DNA from: Desulfovibrio sp. UIB00
GTDB taxonomy: Bacteria; Desulfobacterota; Desulfovibrionia; Desulfovibrionales; Desulfovibrionaceae
Assembly: GCF_022508225.1 (NCBI RefSeq)
Contig: NZ_JAETXJ010000001.1
Span: 186,001 to 250,000, forward strand
Direction of reading: 5' to 3'
Length of the DNA: 64,000 bases
Shown here: in pieces, positions 1 through 8,897 of the stretch
How the letters are laid out: every line of letters begins with the position of its first letter
Position numbering within the stretch: position 1 is the stretch's first letter
Program-made: the position numbers and the translations under genes
The notes under the pieces: model-generated
Told to the model about the DNA's origin: nothing
What the model saw: only the letters and a program-made list of their open reading frames with translations
Databases searched by the model: none

Positions 1-175
1 CGCGGTGCAGAAGGCGGCTCTCGGCGTTCAGACAAACGGCGTCGCACTGCGTAAATTCTTTGGGGTTCCAATGGGCAAGGCCCAGACAGGTGGCGCTGGA
101 AAAGCCCTTGGCGGCAAGCAGCGCACCATTGTCGTTGGCTCCCGTAAAATCGTCGGCAATAACAGCTATGATCAT
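1..175 (-). CDS. Four-carbon acid sugar kinase family protein, N-terminal fragment
   Basis: The minus strand opens with an ATG at 175, preceded by a GGAAGG ribosome binding site, and runs off the window after 58 codons. The N-terminus has the ADDFTGANDNGALLA pattern that marks the OtnK/DtnK/LtnK (DUF1537) family. These kinases phosphorylate the acid group side of four-carbon sugar acids such as threonate or erythronate for entry into central metabolism. It lies 37 bases downstream of the DeoR-type regulator and is probably co-transcribed with it, which suits a sugar-acid catabolic operon continuing to the left. The substrate cannot be told from 58 residues. Family call fairly sure, activity inferred. 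Confidence 0.82.
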   Translation of the reverse strand, partial: MIIAVIADDFTGANDNGALLAAKGFSSATCLGLAHWNPKEFTQCDAVCLNAESRLLHR

Positions 176-212
176 ACAGACACCTTCCGGTGATTTTGTG
201 ACGGCGGCGGGC

Positions 213-983
213 TTAGTCGGCGAGACACAGGCGAGCGCCTGCGTCTTGCAGGGCGGCGCGGGCTTCGGCGGTCAGGCCGCTGTCGGTGATGATGTGGTCG
301 AAGCGTTCCACTCCGGCCACCAGCCATGGGCTGAACTTGGCGTACTTGGACGCGTCCGCCAGCAGAAAAGTTTTGTCGGCGCTGGCCATGAGCTGGCGCT
401 TGTAATGCATCTTGGCGGAAGTGCTGGTAGTGACGCCGTGGTGGGCGTCCCATACGTTGGTGCCCACAAAGGCCATGGTAAGGCGCAGGCCGCGCAGGTA
501 GGCCACGGCATCGCTGTCGTTACAGGCGCGGCTGACGGGGTCGATAAGCCCACCCGAAAGAAAGACGGAAATATGGTCGCAGCCCGAAAGAAGCAGGGCG
601 ATTTCGAGGTCAGGTGTGACAACGCCGAGGCTTGTGAGGGGCAGGGTGGGCAGCAGCCGGGCCAGCTCAAGGCTGGTGGTGCCCGCATCCAAGGCAATAA
701 AGTCTTCGTTTTTTATAAACTGGCAGGCGGCGCGGGCTATGGTCTGCTTGGCCTCAAGCATGGAAACGGCCTTACGGGCGCGGGGGATGTCGTTGGCTTC
801 AAAACACAGCGGCACGGCCCCGCCCCAGGTGAGTTCAAGCTGGTTGCGTTCTTCCAACGCCTTGAGGTCGCGGCGCACGGTCATGGTGGAAATGCCCAGC
901 GCTTCGGCGAGTTCGCGGGTATTGACCGCGCCCCGGTTTTTAATGAGGCGGGCCATTTCTCTGCGGCGTTCTGCTGGCAACAT
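213..983 (-). CDS. DeoR/GlpR-family transcriptional repressor
   Basis: A 256-residue protein of normal DeoR-family length. Residues 1-57 form the winged helix with the typical pattern ISTMTVRRDLKALEE (recognition helix) after a conserved ERRREM start. The C-terminal part is the DeoR sensor domain related to sugar-phosphate isomerases, with the LDAGTTS and ADASKY motifs near residues 98 and 210. Such proteins normally repress a sugar-catabolic operon until a phosphorylated sugar binds. It is the first gene of a minus-strand unit whose next gene is a four-carbon acid sugar kinase, so an effector from sugar-acid metabolism is likely. A good sigma70-like promoter sits just upstream. Confidence 0.93.
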   Translation of the reverse strand: MLPAERRREMARLIKNRGAVNTRELAEALGISTMTVRRDLKALEERNQLELTWGGAVPLCFEANDIPRARKAVSMLEAKQTIARAACQFIKNEDFIALDAGTTSLELARLLPTLPLTSLGVVTPDLEIALLLSGCDHISVFLSGGLIDPVSRACNDSDAVAYLRGLRLTMAFVGTNVWDAHHGVTTSTSAKMHYKRQLMASADKTFLLADASKYAKFSPWLVAGVERFDHIITDSGLTAEARAALQDAGARLCLAD

Positions 984-1040
984 GGCGACTCCGGCGTGTG
1001 GCGGGTGTGTGTTAATTTTGTTTCAAATTTGTTGCTTTGT

Positions 1041-1069
1041 GTTATGCTCCTGAAGGCGAATATCGTCAA
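1041..1069 (-). promoter_or_regulatory. Promoter of the deoR-kinase operon
   Basis: On the minus strand TTGACG (1064-1069) is followed after exactly 17 bases by CATAAC (1041-1046). The site lies 58 bases upstream of the DeoR start codon. Between it and the gene are repeated TTTGTT-like runs that could be operator half-sites for autorepression, but no clear palindrome was seen. Confidence 0.55.
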
Positions 1070-1194
1070 GGTTGGTGAGGTAATTTTGTGGATTTAACTC
1101 GTACTTTTTATCTATGTTATCAGAAAAATGTTGTTTTTTGTTAACGAGTGGAACGTCAGCCAAAGCACTGTGTTCCGCCTCCCCGCCGGAGCAA

Positions 1195-1224
1195 CAAAAA
1201 AAGCCCGGAGAATCCCTCCGGGCT
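1195..1224 (-). terminator. Rho-independent terminator, second of a tandem pair
   Basis: A perfect 9-bp stem (AGCCCGGAG / CTCCGGGCT) with a 5-base loop at 1202-1224. On the minus strand it is followed by seven T. It stands behind another terminator at 1274-1308 and insulates the deoR operon from the zinc-ribbon gene. Confidence 0.85.
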
Positions 1225-1273
1225 GGAAAAATCGCGTTTGCCGCTCCTGTGCCGTATTGCCTGCGTCAGAACG

Positions 1274-1308
1274 CAAAAAGGCCGCCGGGCACATGATCCG
1301 GCAGCCTT
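1274..1308 (-). terminator. Rho-independent terminator after the zinc-ribbon gene
   Basis: An 11-bp stem with one G-T wobble (AAGGCTGCCGG / CCGGCGGCCTT on the minus strand), a 9-base loop and a TTTTT tail. It lies 39 bases beyond the stop codon of the minus-strand gene ending at 1347. Confidence 0.85.
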
Positions 1309-1346
1309 CTGCTAGGGTTTACGCGGGCGGGGTAGACCCGCGCTGG

Positions 1347-1652
1347 CTATGCGTTGCCGAAGAATGGGGGGCGGCGCGTCTGCGCATCGCCGCTGACCCG
1401 GAAAATCTGTACCGTATACTGATCTTTGCCGCTGCACATGGGGCAGCCGTCTGTGACCAGCATGCAGGAAGAATCGAGTTCAAGGGGGTCAATGCCCGCC
1501 AAGCTGAGGATATGGGTGGCCTTGCCCTGCTCCCACATGACGGGTGAGCCGCAACGGGCGCACTCAACATAGAGCATTTCAGGATCAAAGCCTGCGGGCA
1601 CGGGGGTACCGCGCAGCGGTTCGGCAATGGCTTTCAGTGTGTTGCTGTACAT
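1347..1652 (-). CDS. Small zinc-ribbon-like protein of unknown function
   Basis: A 101-residue protein. The start at 1652 is chosen because a GGGAGG ribosome binding site lies 6 bases upstream; the frame stays open further upstream but without such a site. The sequence has a CARC pair near residue 28, a lone cysteine, and a CPMC pair near residue 68, spaced like the two knuckles of a zinc ribbon. There is no signal peptide or membrane segment. Two tandem terminators follow it, so it is probably a single-gene unit. I do not recognise the family. A metal-binding or nucleic-acid-binding role is possible but not shown. Confidence 0.72.
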   Translation of the reverse strand: MYSNTLKAIAEPLRGTPVPAGFDPEMLYVECARCGSPVMWEQGKATHILSLAGIDPLELDSSCMLVTDGCPMCSGKDQYTVQIFRVSGDAQTRRPPFFGNA

Positions 1653-1844
1653 AGAAACCTCCCGGCTTGCTTTGCGTGTTGCCAGAAGCCTGGCCGCGCG
1701 CATACGCAGCCTTGCCTTCCATACATAAGCACCGCGTGCGCCGAGGCAAGCCCTGCCACGGGAATTTGTTCTCCACGCGCAGCCGCGCATGCGCCGCAGT
1801 CGAGGCCGCTTGCCTTGTGGAGCGCGCCCGAATACACTGGACCT

Positions 1845-3863
1845 ATGTCTGAAAAACATCGTCATATACGTTTGCTACCGCCTGAGTTGCGCAATCAGAT
1901 CGCCGCTGGTGAAGTGGTGGAGCGCCCTGCCAGCGTGCTCAAGGAACTGGTTGAAAACAGCCTTGACGCCGATGCCGCGCAGATCGACGTTTGCCTTGAA
2001 AACGGCGGGCAAAGCCTTATCAGCGTGCAGGACGACGGGTGCGGCATAGCCGCAGCCGATCTGGAACTGGCCGTCACCCGGCACGCCACGAGCAAGATTG
2101 CCAGCCTGTCTGACCTTGAGCACATCAGCTCTTACGGTTTCAGGGGCGAGGCGCTGCCGAGCATTGCCTCGGTTTCCCGTTTTTCCATAACCTCTGCGGT
2201 GACTGACCCGGACGGCCAGACGCAGGCGCACAGGGTTGAGGTGGAGCACGGCTTGCTGACGGTTTCCGCCCCGGCGGCCCTGCACCGGGGAACTCGGGTG
2301 GAAGTGCGCGATCTTTTTTCCAACATACCAGCACGCTTGAAATTTTTAAAGACCCCATCCACGGAGTTCAAACGTGCGCAGGACTGGCTGGCCCGGCTGG
2401 CGCTGGCCCGCCCCGCCGTGGGCCTGAGCCTGAGTTCCGGCGAGCGGGAGGCCCTGCGGTTTTTGCCGGGGCAAAGCCTTGCTGACCGCCTTGGCGTGCT
2501 CTGGCCCCGGCTGATTGTGGAGGCTCTACGCCCCTTTGACGGCACCCGCCACGGTATCCGCGTGCGCGGTCTGGCCGCCCTGCCCAATGTGAGCCAGCCG
2601 CGCGGCGACCGCATGCTGTTCTACGTCAATGGCCGCTCGGTGACGGACAAGCGCTTGCTGGCAGCGGTGCGCGAGGCCTACAAGGGCCGCATGACCAGCC
2701 GGGATTATCCGCAGGTAGCACTGTTTGTGGAGATGGACCCGGCGGAAGTGGACGTGAACGTGCATCCAGCCAAGTCTGAAGTGCGTTTTCGGGATGAGAC
2801 CGCCGTGTTTTCTGCCGTACTGCATGCCGTGCAGGGGGCCTTGCTGACCTCCTACGATGTGGCAGAAAATCTGTGGCCGAACGCGTCAGCAGGCGACACT
2901 GCGGAAAGCAACGTGGCTCCCTCTGCCCAACAAGCAGCCCCACGTCCGCAGGGATTCTGGGGCAGGCTGGACAATCCGCCCCTTATCAAGCCGCAGGAGC
3001 GGGACGACAGGCCGGACGAGGAATCCTCGTGGCAGGCCCGGTTGCCCGAATCAGCCGCAGGCTCGGGCAAGGGAACAAACTGGTGGGGCGATGCTGTTCC
3101 GAGTGATGCGGCATCTACCCATGAACCAGCGTCCGCGCAGAAGGAAAGCGCTCTGTTTGTTGCTGCGCCGGAAGATATTTCTGGCCTTGCGGAAGCCGCC
3201 TCAGCTTATGCGTACCAAACCCCTGATGCTGCCCCGTATCAGGCTGCGGATACGGCGGGCGAGCACAGTGAAACCTTTTTCCCACCCGCGCAGGAACGTC
3301 AACCCTTGAGCGTTGGGCAGTTTGCCTACCTCGGGCAGGTGGCGCTGACCTACCTGGTATTGCGGGACGCATCCGGCGCGTTGGTGCTGCTCGATCAACA
3401 CGCGGCGCACGAGCGCGTATTGTATGCCCGCCTGCGGCGCGGGGGATTTGCCGGGTCTGGGCAGTTGCTGGCCCTGCCGCTTGATCTGCCCCTGCATCCG
3501 GCTGAAACGGAACGTTTTTTTGAATTGCGGCCTCGGCTGGAATCCCTGGGCTTTGCGCTTGAGGTCTGCGGCGGCAACCTGCGCGTGAATGCCATGCCCC
3601 CGGTGCTCTCCCGGGCCGAAGCCAGGGACTTTCTGCGCGAGGCCCTGGCCGGACGCAAGGACGATCTGGCCGACATGTTCATATCCATGTCGTGCAAGGG
3701 GGCCATCAAGGCCGGACAACGCCTTGCGGATGACGAGGCCGCCGGGCTGTTGCAGCAGTGGCTGGAAACGCCCGACCGCGAATATTGCCCGCATGGCCGC
3801 CCCTGCGTCTTGCGCTGGGACGCCGCCGAGCTGGAAAAAATGTTCAAGCGGCGGCAGTCGTAA
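1845..3863 (+). CDS. mutL: DNA mismatch repair protein MutL
   Basis: A 672-residue MutL, which links mismatch recognition by MutS to strand removal. The N-terminal GHKL ATPase is complete: ELVENSLDA (Bergerat N box), DDGCGI and GFRGEALPSI are all present in the first 100 residues. A low-complexity linker of about 170 residues follows, then the dimerisation domain from about residue 490. That domain has DQHAAHE at residues 517-523 and CPHGRPC near the end, as in endonuclease-type MutL proteins. The fourth position after the motif glutamate, usually a second glutamate, is alanine (DQHAAHERVLYA). The ATG at 1845 fits the family N-terminus; a TTG 30 bases upstream is possible. No mutS is visible in the window. 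Confidence 0.97.
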   Translation: MSEKHRHIRLLPPELRNQIAAGEVVERPASVLKELVENSLDADAAQIDVCLENGGQSLISVQDDGCGIAAADLELAVTRHATSKIASLSDLEHISSYGFRGEALPSIASVSRFSITSAVTDPDGQTQAHRVEVEHGLLTVSAPAALHRGTRVEVRDLFSNIPARLKFLKTPSTEFKRAQDWLARLALARPAVGLSLSSGEREALRFLPGQSLADRLGVLWPRLIVEALRPFDGTRHGIRVRGLAALPNVSQPRGDRMLFYVNGRSVTDKRLLAAVREAYKGRMTSRDYPQVALFVEMDPAEVDVNVHPAKSEVRFRDETAVFSAVLHAVQGALLTSYDVAENLWPNASAGDTAESNVAPSAQQAAPRPQGFWGRLDNPPLIKPQERDDRPDEESSWQARLPESAAGSGKGTNWWGDAVPSDAASTHEPASAQKESALFVAAPEDISGLAEAASAYAYQTPDAAPYQAADTAGEHSETFFPPAQERQPLSVGQFAYLGQVALTYLVLRDASGALVLLDQHAAHERVLYARLRRGGFAGSGQLLALPLDLPLHPAETERFFELRPRLESLGFALEVCGGNLRVNAMPPVLSRAEARDFLREALAGRKDDLADMFISMSCKGAIKAGQRLADDEAAGLLQQWLETPDREYCPHGRPCVLRWDAAELEKMFKRRQS

Positions 3864-3910
3864 AGGACAATGCCGTCAGGCGCGGCATCCTCATTTTCTG
3901 CACATAAAAC

Positions 3911-3942
3911 AGCGGGCGGCTCTCCCATGAGAACCGCCCGCT
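3911..3942. terminator. Bidirectional terminator between mutL and the FAD/Fe-S dehydrogenase
   Basis: A 9-bp stem AGCGGGCGG / CCGCCCGCT encloses a 14-base loop. T-rich sequence follows on both strands. It sits between the convergent ends of mutL (3863) and the minus-strand dehydrogenase (3950). Confidence 0.85.
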
Positions 3943-3949
3943 TTGCTGT

Positions 3950-6766
3950 TTATTCGCTGGCTTCGTCAACCAGATAGACGATGGAATAGTAGGGGATGCC
4001 GCCGTGCAGCGAGAGGCCGATCTGGCAGGTGCGGCTGGATGAATATCCTACCTCGCAGGTGCTTACCTGCATGCGCAGGCCCTTGAGCGCGGCCTCGTTG
4101 AGTTCGGGATGGGTAAAGCCCCGGTCGCCCGCCCAGCCGCAGCAGTTGATGCCGTCCGGCACCACCACGGTTTCGGCGCACTTGCGGGCCAGTTCTTCCA
4201 GCTTGCCCTCAAGGCCCATCTTGCGCATGGAGCAGGTGGCGTGCAGGGCCACGGTCTTGGGCAGCTTTTTGAGCTTGAGCGTATCCATGAGATTCTCAAG
4301 GATAAACTGCACAGGCTCCATGAGCTTGATGCTGGGGTCGAGGGTCTGCTTCATGTGCAAGAGGCAGGGGCTGGTTTCGCACAGCACTGGGTATTCGCCA
4401 TTGTTGCTGGCCTGACGCAGGGCCTTTTCCAGCTCCTGCTCTTTCTTGTGGGCGGCGTCAGCGAGGCCCTTGCTGGCAAAGGCCATGCCGCAGCACAGCT
4501 TGTCCAGATTATTGGGCAGAATGACGTCATATCCGCCCTTGAGCAGCACGCTGATGACGGCTTCCGGCTCTGTGCGGCGGTCGCTGTGTTCCTCGCCGGG
4601 ACCCATGTTGCGGGCGATGCAGCTTGGGAAGTAGACGACCTTCTTGGCATTGCCCGAGTACGGAGTGGGCAGATAGACCGAGCGCCCGCCCTTGGGCATG
4701 TTCTTGTTCCACAGCGGCACCTTGTTGAAGGTGAGGCAGCGCAGGAGGCGCGAGCCGTCGCGCATGATGGTGGTGCCAAGGGCGCGGTGCAGGGCGTCCA
4801 CGCTGTTGAGCGCAATGGACATGGCCTTGCAGGTTCCAGCAAAGTGGTCGGCAATGGTCCCGGCAATGCTCTTGCCGAGGGAGCCGGCGTCCTTTTTGCG
4901 CAGGCTCTTGATGAACACGCCCGTATCCACGCCCGCAGGGCAGCGCGGGCGGCACAGGCTGTCTGTGGCGCAGGTGGCCTTGCCCATGTATTCGTAGCCC
5001 TTTTGCAGCGTTTTCAGCTCGTTGCTATCAGGGGCAACCTCGCGCAGGCGGCAGATTTCGCGGTAGACAGTGATGCGCTGGCGCGGCGTGAGCGTCAGAT
5101 CGCGCGAGGGACAGACAGACTCGCAGAAGCCGCACTCCATGCATTTGTCCACCAGTTCGTCGGCGGGGTGCAGGGGTTTGAGGTTTTTGAGATGCCCCTG
5201 AGAATCGCTGTTGAGCAACACGCCGGGGTTGAGGATGTTCTTGGGGTCGAGCAGGCTCTTGATGCTCTTCATGATGGCGTAGGCCTGACTGCCCCACTCC
5301 AGTTCCACAAAGGGCGCGATGTTGCGGCCAGTGCCGTGTTCCGCCTTGAGCGAACCATCGTACTTTTCCGTAACCAGTTTGCAGAAGTCTTCCATGAAGC
5401 CTTTGTAGCGGGCCACTTCTGCTGGAGCGCCAAAATCCTGCCAGAAAACAAAGTGCAGGTTGCCGTCGCGCGCATGGCCGAAGAGCGGGGCCACCGTGTA
5501 GCCGTGTCGGGCAAAGAGATCCTGCAGGTCTTTGGCGGCCTCGCCCAGCCTGTCGAGGGTGAAGGCCACGTCTTCAATGACAATGGAGGTGCCCACGGGC
5601 CGCATGCCGCCCACCGAAGCCAGAATGCCCTTGCGGATGAGCCACAGCTTGGTGAATTCCTCGGGTTTGTCGGTAAAAGCGTAGGGCCGCACAAAGGTCA
5701 CGTTGCTGAATGCCGCATTGATGGTGGCAATGTTCTTTTCAAGCTGCTCGTGGGTGGAGGCGCGGGTTTCCACCAGCAGGGAACAGACGTCGTCGTCCAG
5801 GGTTTCCAGCCCTTCGGGCAGGCCAGGGGTGCCTTCCACCGAGCGCAGGGACGCCCTGTCCATAAGTTCCGCTGCGGCAACGGGCAGGGTTGCCACGGCA
5901 GAGGCCAGATCACAGGCGGCCTTGACCGTGGGCAGAAGCAGCAGTGCAGAGGCCTTGAAGGGGGCCTCCTCCACCGTGCGGTAGGTCACTTCGGCGATAA
6001 AGCCCAGCGTGCCTTCAGAGCCGACCATGACGTGCTGCAAAATTTCAAAGGGATCTTCGTAATCCACCAGAGCGTTGAGGCTGTAACCCGTGGTATTCTT
6101 GATCTTGAACTTGCGCCGGATGCGGTCGGCAAGCTCGGGATTGTCCATGATCTGTTTGCGCAGATCGGCAAGGCCGTTGAGAATATGGGCATGGGTTCTG
6201 GCAAAGGCGGCGCGGCTTTTGGCGTCCGCCGTGTCCAGCATGGTGCCGTCTGCCAGCACCATGCGCGAGGAAACAACAGTCTTATAGGAGTTGTCGGAGG
6301 TGCCGCAGCACATGCCGCTGGCGTTGTTGGCAAAGATGCCGCCGATAAAGCAACTGTCGATGGAGGCCGGGTCAGGCCCTATTTTTTTGCCAAATTCAGC
6401 CAGAATCTTGTTGGCCCCGGAGCCAATGATGCCGGGTTGCAGGGTGATGCGCTCGGCGTTTTCACCTACGCGCCAGTTGCGCCAGCCCTTGCCTATGCGC
6501 ACAAGGACGGAATCGGACACCGCCTGACCGGACAGGCTGGTGCCGGCGGCGCGAAAGGTCACAGGTACGCGCATGCGGTCTGCCAGGGCCACCAGCTGCA
6601 CAACTTCTGCCTCGTCCAGCACGTCCACCACGATCTTGGGGATCAGGCGGTACACGCTGGCGTCTGTGCCATAGGCCAGCAGACGCAGGGGATCAGTATG
6701 GATGCGGTCTTTGGGAATAAAGTCCAGAAGGGCTTGTTTGAATTCTTTGTAGGGGGAAGCAAGCAT
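3950..6766 (-). CDS. FAD-linked oxidase / Fe-S dehydrogenase (D-lactate or glycolate type)
   Basis: A 938-residue fusion. Residues about 40-270 are a PCMH-type FAD-binding domain (RAAGTSLSGQAVSD is the dinucleotide motif), followed by the FAD-oxidase C-terminal domain with the GHARDGNLHF histidine motif to about residue 520. Two 4Fe-4S clusters follow (CMECGFCESVC at 542, CATDSLCRPRC at about 599). Last is a GlpC/HdrD-type region with CCG motifs near residues 758 and 874. Proteins of this layout oxidise D-lactate or similar 2-hydroxyacids and pass electrons to the quinone pool or hetero-disulfide-type partners. Lactate is a main electron donor of sulfate reducers, so D-lactate is the most likely substrate. 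The start at 6766 has GGAGG 7 bases upstream; an upstream in-frame ATG lacks one. No permease or partner gene adjoins it. Confidence 0.9.
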   Translation of the reverse strand: MLASPYKEFKQALLDFIPKDRIHTDPLRLLAYGTDASVYRLIPKIVVDVLDEAEVVQLVALADRMRVPVTFRAAGTSLSGQAVSDSVLVRIGKGWRNWRVGENAERITLQPGIIGSGANKILAEFGKKIGPDPASIDSCFIGGIFANNASGMCCGTSDNSYKTVVSSRMVLADGTMLDTADAKSRAAFARTHAHILNGLADLRKQIMDNPELADRIRRKFKIKNTTGYSLNALVDYEDPFEILQHVMVGSEGTLGFIAEVTYRTVEEAPFKASALLLLPTVKAACDLASAVATLPVAAAELMDRASLRSVEGTPGLPEGLETLDDDVCSLLVETRASTHEQLEKNIATINAAFSNVTFVRPYAFTDKPEEFTKLWLIRKGILASVGGMRPVGTSIVIEDVAFTLDRLGEAAKDLQDLFARHGYTVAPLFGHARDGNLHFVFWQDFGAPAEVARYKGFMEDFCKLVTEKYDGSLKAEHGTGRNIAPFVELEWGSQAYAIMKSIKSLLDPKNILNPGVLLNSDSQGHLKNLKPLHPADELVDKCMECGFCESVCPSRDLTLTPRQRITVYREICRLREVAPDSNELKTLQKGYEYMGKATCATDSLCRPRCPAGVDTGVFIKSLRKKDAGSLGKSIAGTIADHFAGTCKAMSIALNSVDALHRALGTTIMRDGSRLLRCLTFNKVPLWNKNMPKGGRSVYLPTPYSGNAKKVVYFPSCIARNMGPGEEHSDRRTEPEAVISVLLKGGYDVILPNNLDKLCCGMAFASKGLADAAHKKEQELEKALRQASNNGEYPVLCETSPCLLHMKQTLDPSIKLMEPVQFILENLMDTLKLKKLPKTVALHATCSMRKMGLEGKLEELARKCAETVVVPDGINCCGWAGDRGFTHPELNEAALKGLRMQVSTCEVGYSSSRTCQIGLSLHGGIPYYSIVYLVDEASE

Positions 6767-7133
6767 GGACAAACCTCCGTGGCGGTTCATGCCGTCATTG
6801 GGTGGGCGCTTAAAATAGCGCTGGGCGGGGAATTGCTGCCGTTGAAACCTGGACGGGAATCCCGGCATTTCTGCAAATGCGGGATGTGCTGATCTGGATA
6901 TGACAATGGATTACCAATAACAATTCTCGGCTCGGATTGCTACTGTTTTACAATCAAAAAGCACTTCGGCCTGCGCAATCCTTGTGCCTCTGCCGCCCCT
7001 GCGTTACAAAAAAGAAAAACAGTTTGCTGATTTGATCTACGGCATTCCAGCGCCTGCCGTTGGGGTCGCTGGCGTTTTGCGTATCGGTTTGAGCATGCGG
7101 GATGTTACGGTCTGATTTTTTTATGGAGGTCCC
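6767..7133. other. Divergent intergenic region, dehydrogenase / C69 peptidase
   Basis: About 370 bases between divergent start codons, so it must hold both promoters. An AT-rich stretch at 6900-6960 and another at 7000-7030 are the likely sites. I saw no strong -35/-10 pair, riboswitch or palindrome. Confidence 0.4.
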
Positions 7134-8861
7134 ATGAAGCGGCTGATCGTCTTATGCTGTGTTTCTCTGGCCCTGCTGCTGCCCCAGGCAACCCTTGCCT
7201 GCACTACCTTTATTGTTACCAAGGGGGCCAGCGCAGACGGCTCCGTGATGGTAAGCCATTCTGACGACAACGATCTCAACGACCAGTCCATTGTGTACGT
7301 TCCCGCCCGCGACTGGCCGGAAGGCGCGCAGCGCCCCGTGTACGATTCCGCCGTGGCGGTGAAGGAAAATCCCGCCACCAATACCTTTCTTGTTCCCCGC
7401 CTTTCAGACCCCAAACGCGCGCCGGGCTATAACCACCCGGATACGCCGCGCACGATTGCCATCGGCTTTATCCCTCAGGTGCGGCACACCTTTGCCTATA
7501 TTGACGGCAACTATGCCATCATGAACGAGCATGGCCTCATGTTTGGCGAATGCACGGATGGGGCGCACAATACCTGCACGGCAGAGCCGGGCAAGCGCAT
7601 TTTCTATTCGTCCGAGCTGGCGCGCGTGGCGCTGGAACGCTGCAAAACCGCCCGGGAGGCCATTGAGCTGATGGGCGCGCTCATTGAGCAGTATGGATAT
7701 TATGGAACGGGTGAAACCCTGCCTGTGGCCGACAAAAACGAAGCATGGGTTATGGAAATGGCCCCCTCCCCTGCGGGAGCAGGCGGCCTGTGGGTGGCCC
7801 AGCGCGTGCCCGACGGCCAGTTTTTTGTGGCGGCCAACGAATTTCGCATCCGCGACATCACGCCCGGCAACCCCGACCAGATGTACGGCAAAAGCCTGTT
7901 TGCCACGGTGGACAAATACAACATGCGCAGCCCCAAGGACGCGTCCAAGCCTCTGGACTGGCTGACCACGGTAAGCGATGGCGAGTATAACCACCCCTAC
8001 TATTCGCTGCGCCGCGTGTGGCGGGCGCTCTCTCTGGCGGCTCCTTCGCTCAAGCTGCCTGCCTGGGTGGAAAACGGCGCAACCCGCGCTTATCCCTTTT
8101 CCGTCAAGCCGGACAAGCTGCTGAGCCTGGACGACATCAAGCGCATGCACCGCGACCACTACGAGGGAACGGAATTCGACCTCACCAAGGGCACTGCGGC
8201 GGGGCCGTTTGGCAATCCCAACCGCATTATCGGCCCCAAGGATCCCAGCGGCGACGTGAGCCCGACCACCAAGCTTGAAGGCGCGTGGGAACGGCCCATG
8301 GGCATGTACTATGTGGGCTACACCACCATTGCGCAGTATCGGCCCGATGTGCCGGAACCGCTCGCGCTGGTGTGCTGGGTTGCGCTGGCTCCGGCGGCGG
8401 AATCTGTCTTTGTGCCGCTGGCGGTCGCCCCCATGCCCGCAGGCTACGAACAGGGCGACACCCGCCGCTTTGCCAAGGATTCCGCATGGTGGGCCTATTC
8501 CCTGGTGAGCGATTACGCCAACATCCGTTACGACCTGATTTCTCAGGAGATTCAGACCAGAGCTGCCAGCATGGAAACCGCCTTTGCCGCCCGCGTAGCC
8601 GCGCTGCAAAAGGAACTGGCCCCCAAGGCGGCATCATCCCCGGCGCAGGCGCAGGCCGCCTTTTCCAAGGCCCTGAGGGCGCAGGCAGAGGGCGCGTTGC
8701 GCGACTGGCGGGAATTTTTCCCCCAACTGGTGGCGCGGCACTGTCAGGGTTTTCTCAACAGCCCGGACAAAATGGCCCAGAACATCGGCTATCCCGATGC
8801 ATGGCTGCCCCGCACCAACTATTCCACCGGCCCGGTCTCGTACAAAAAGCCCCGGCAGTAG
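7134..8861 (+). CDS. Secreted dipeptidase, peptidase family C69
   Basis: A 575-residue exported hydrolase. Residues 1-22 are a classical signal peptide (MKRLIVLCC... TLA). Cleavage after Ala22 exposes Cys23 in CTTFIVTKGASADGS, the N-terminal nucleophile of the PepD/C69 family, whose members cleave dipeptides. The rest has family landmarks such as MNEHGLMFGECTDG and GNPNRIIGPKD. Length is normal. GGAGG lies 6 bases before the ATG. The next gene, a serine dehydratase with a Tat signal, begins 36 bases after the stop, so the two are likely co-transcribed. Together they suggest breakdown of peptides and free serine outside the cytoplasm. Substrate specificity is unknown. Confidence 0.93.
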   Translation: MKRLIVLCCVSLALLLPQATLACTTFIVTKGASADGSVMVSHSDDNDLNDQSIVYVPARDWPEGAQRPVYDSAVAVKENPATNTFLVPRLSDPKRAPGYNHPDTPRTIAIGFIPQVRHTFAYIDGNYAIMNEHGLMFGECTDGAHNTCTAEPGKRIFYSSELARVALERCKTAREAIELMGALIEQYGYYGTGETLPVADKNEAWVMEMAPSPAGAGGLWVAQRVPDGQFFVAANEFRIRDITPGNPDQMYGKSLFATVDKYNMRSPKDASKPLDWLTTVSDGEYNHPYYSLRRVWRALSLAAPSLKLPAWVENGATRAYPFSVKPDKLLSLDDIKRMHRDHYEGTEFDLTKGTAAGPFGNPNRIIGPKDPSGDVSPTTKLEGAWERPMGMYYVGYTTIAQYRPDVPEPLALVCWVALAPAAESVFVPLAVAPMPAGYEQGDTRRFAKDSAWWAYSLVSDYANIRYDLISQEIQTRAASMETAFAARVAALQKELAPKAASSPAQAQAAFSKALRAQAEGALRDWREFFPQLVARHCQGFLNSPDKMAQNIGYPDAWLPRTNYSTGPVSYKKPRQ

Positions 8862-8897
8862 GCTTCGCAATCTGCCAAACCCCAGGAGGATGCGTGT

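Noticed and set aside
60..1097. Long plus-strand open frame opposite the DeoR gene
   Set aside because: It is antisense to a clear DeoR protein, has no binding site, and its composition is that of a GC-rich shadow frame.
4109..6892. Very long plus-strand open frame (about 930 codons)
   Set aside because: It is the antisense of the FAD/Fe-S dehydrogenase, whose motifs are unambiguous; a shadow of high GC third positions.
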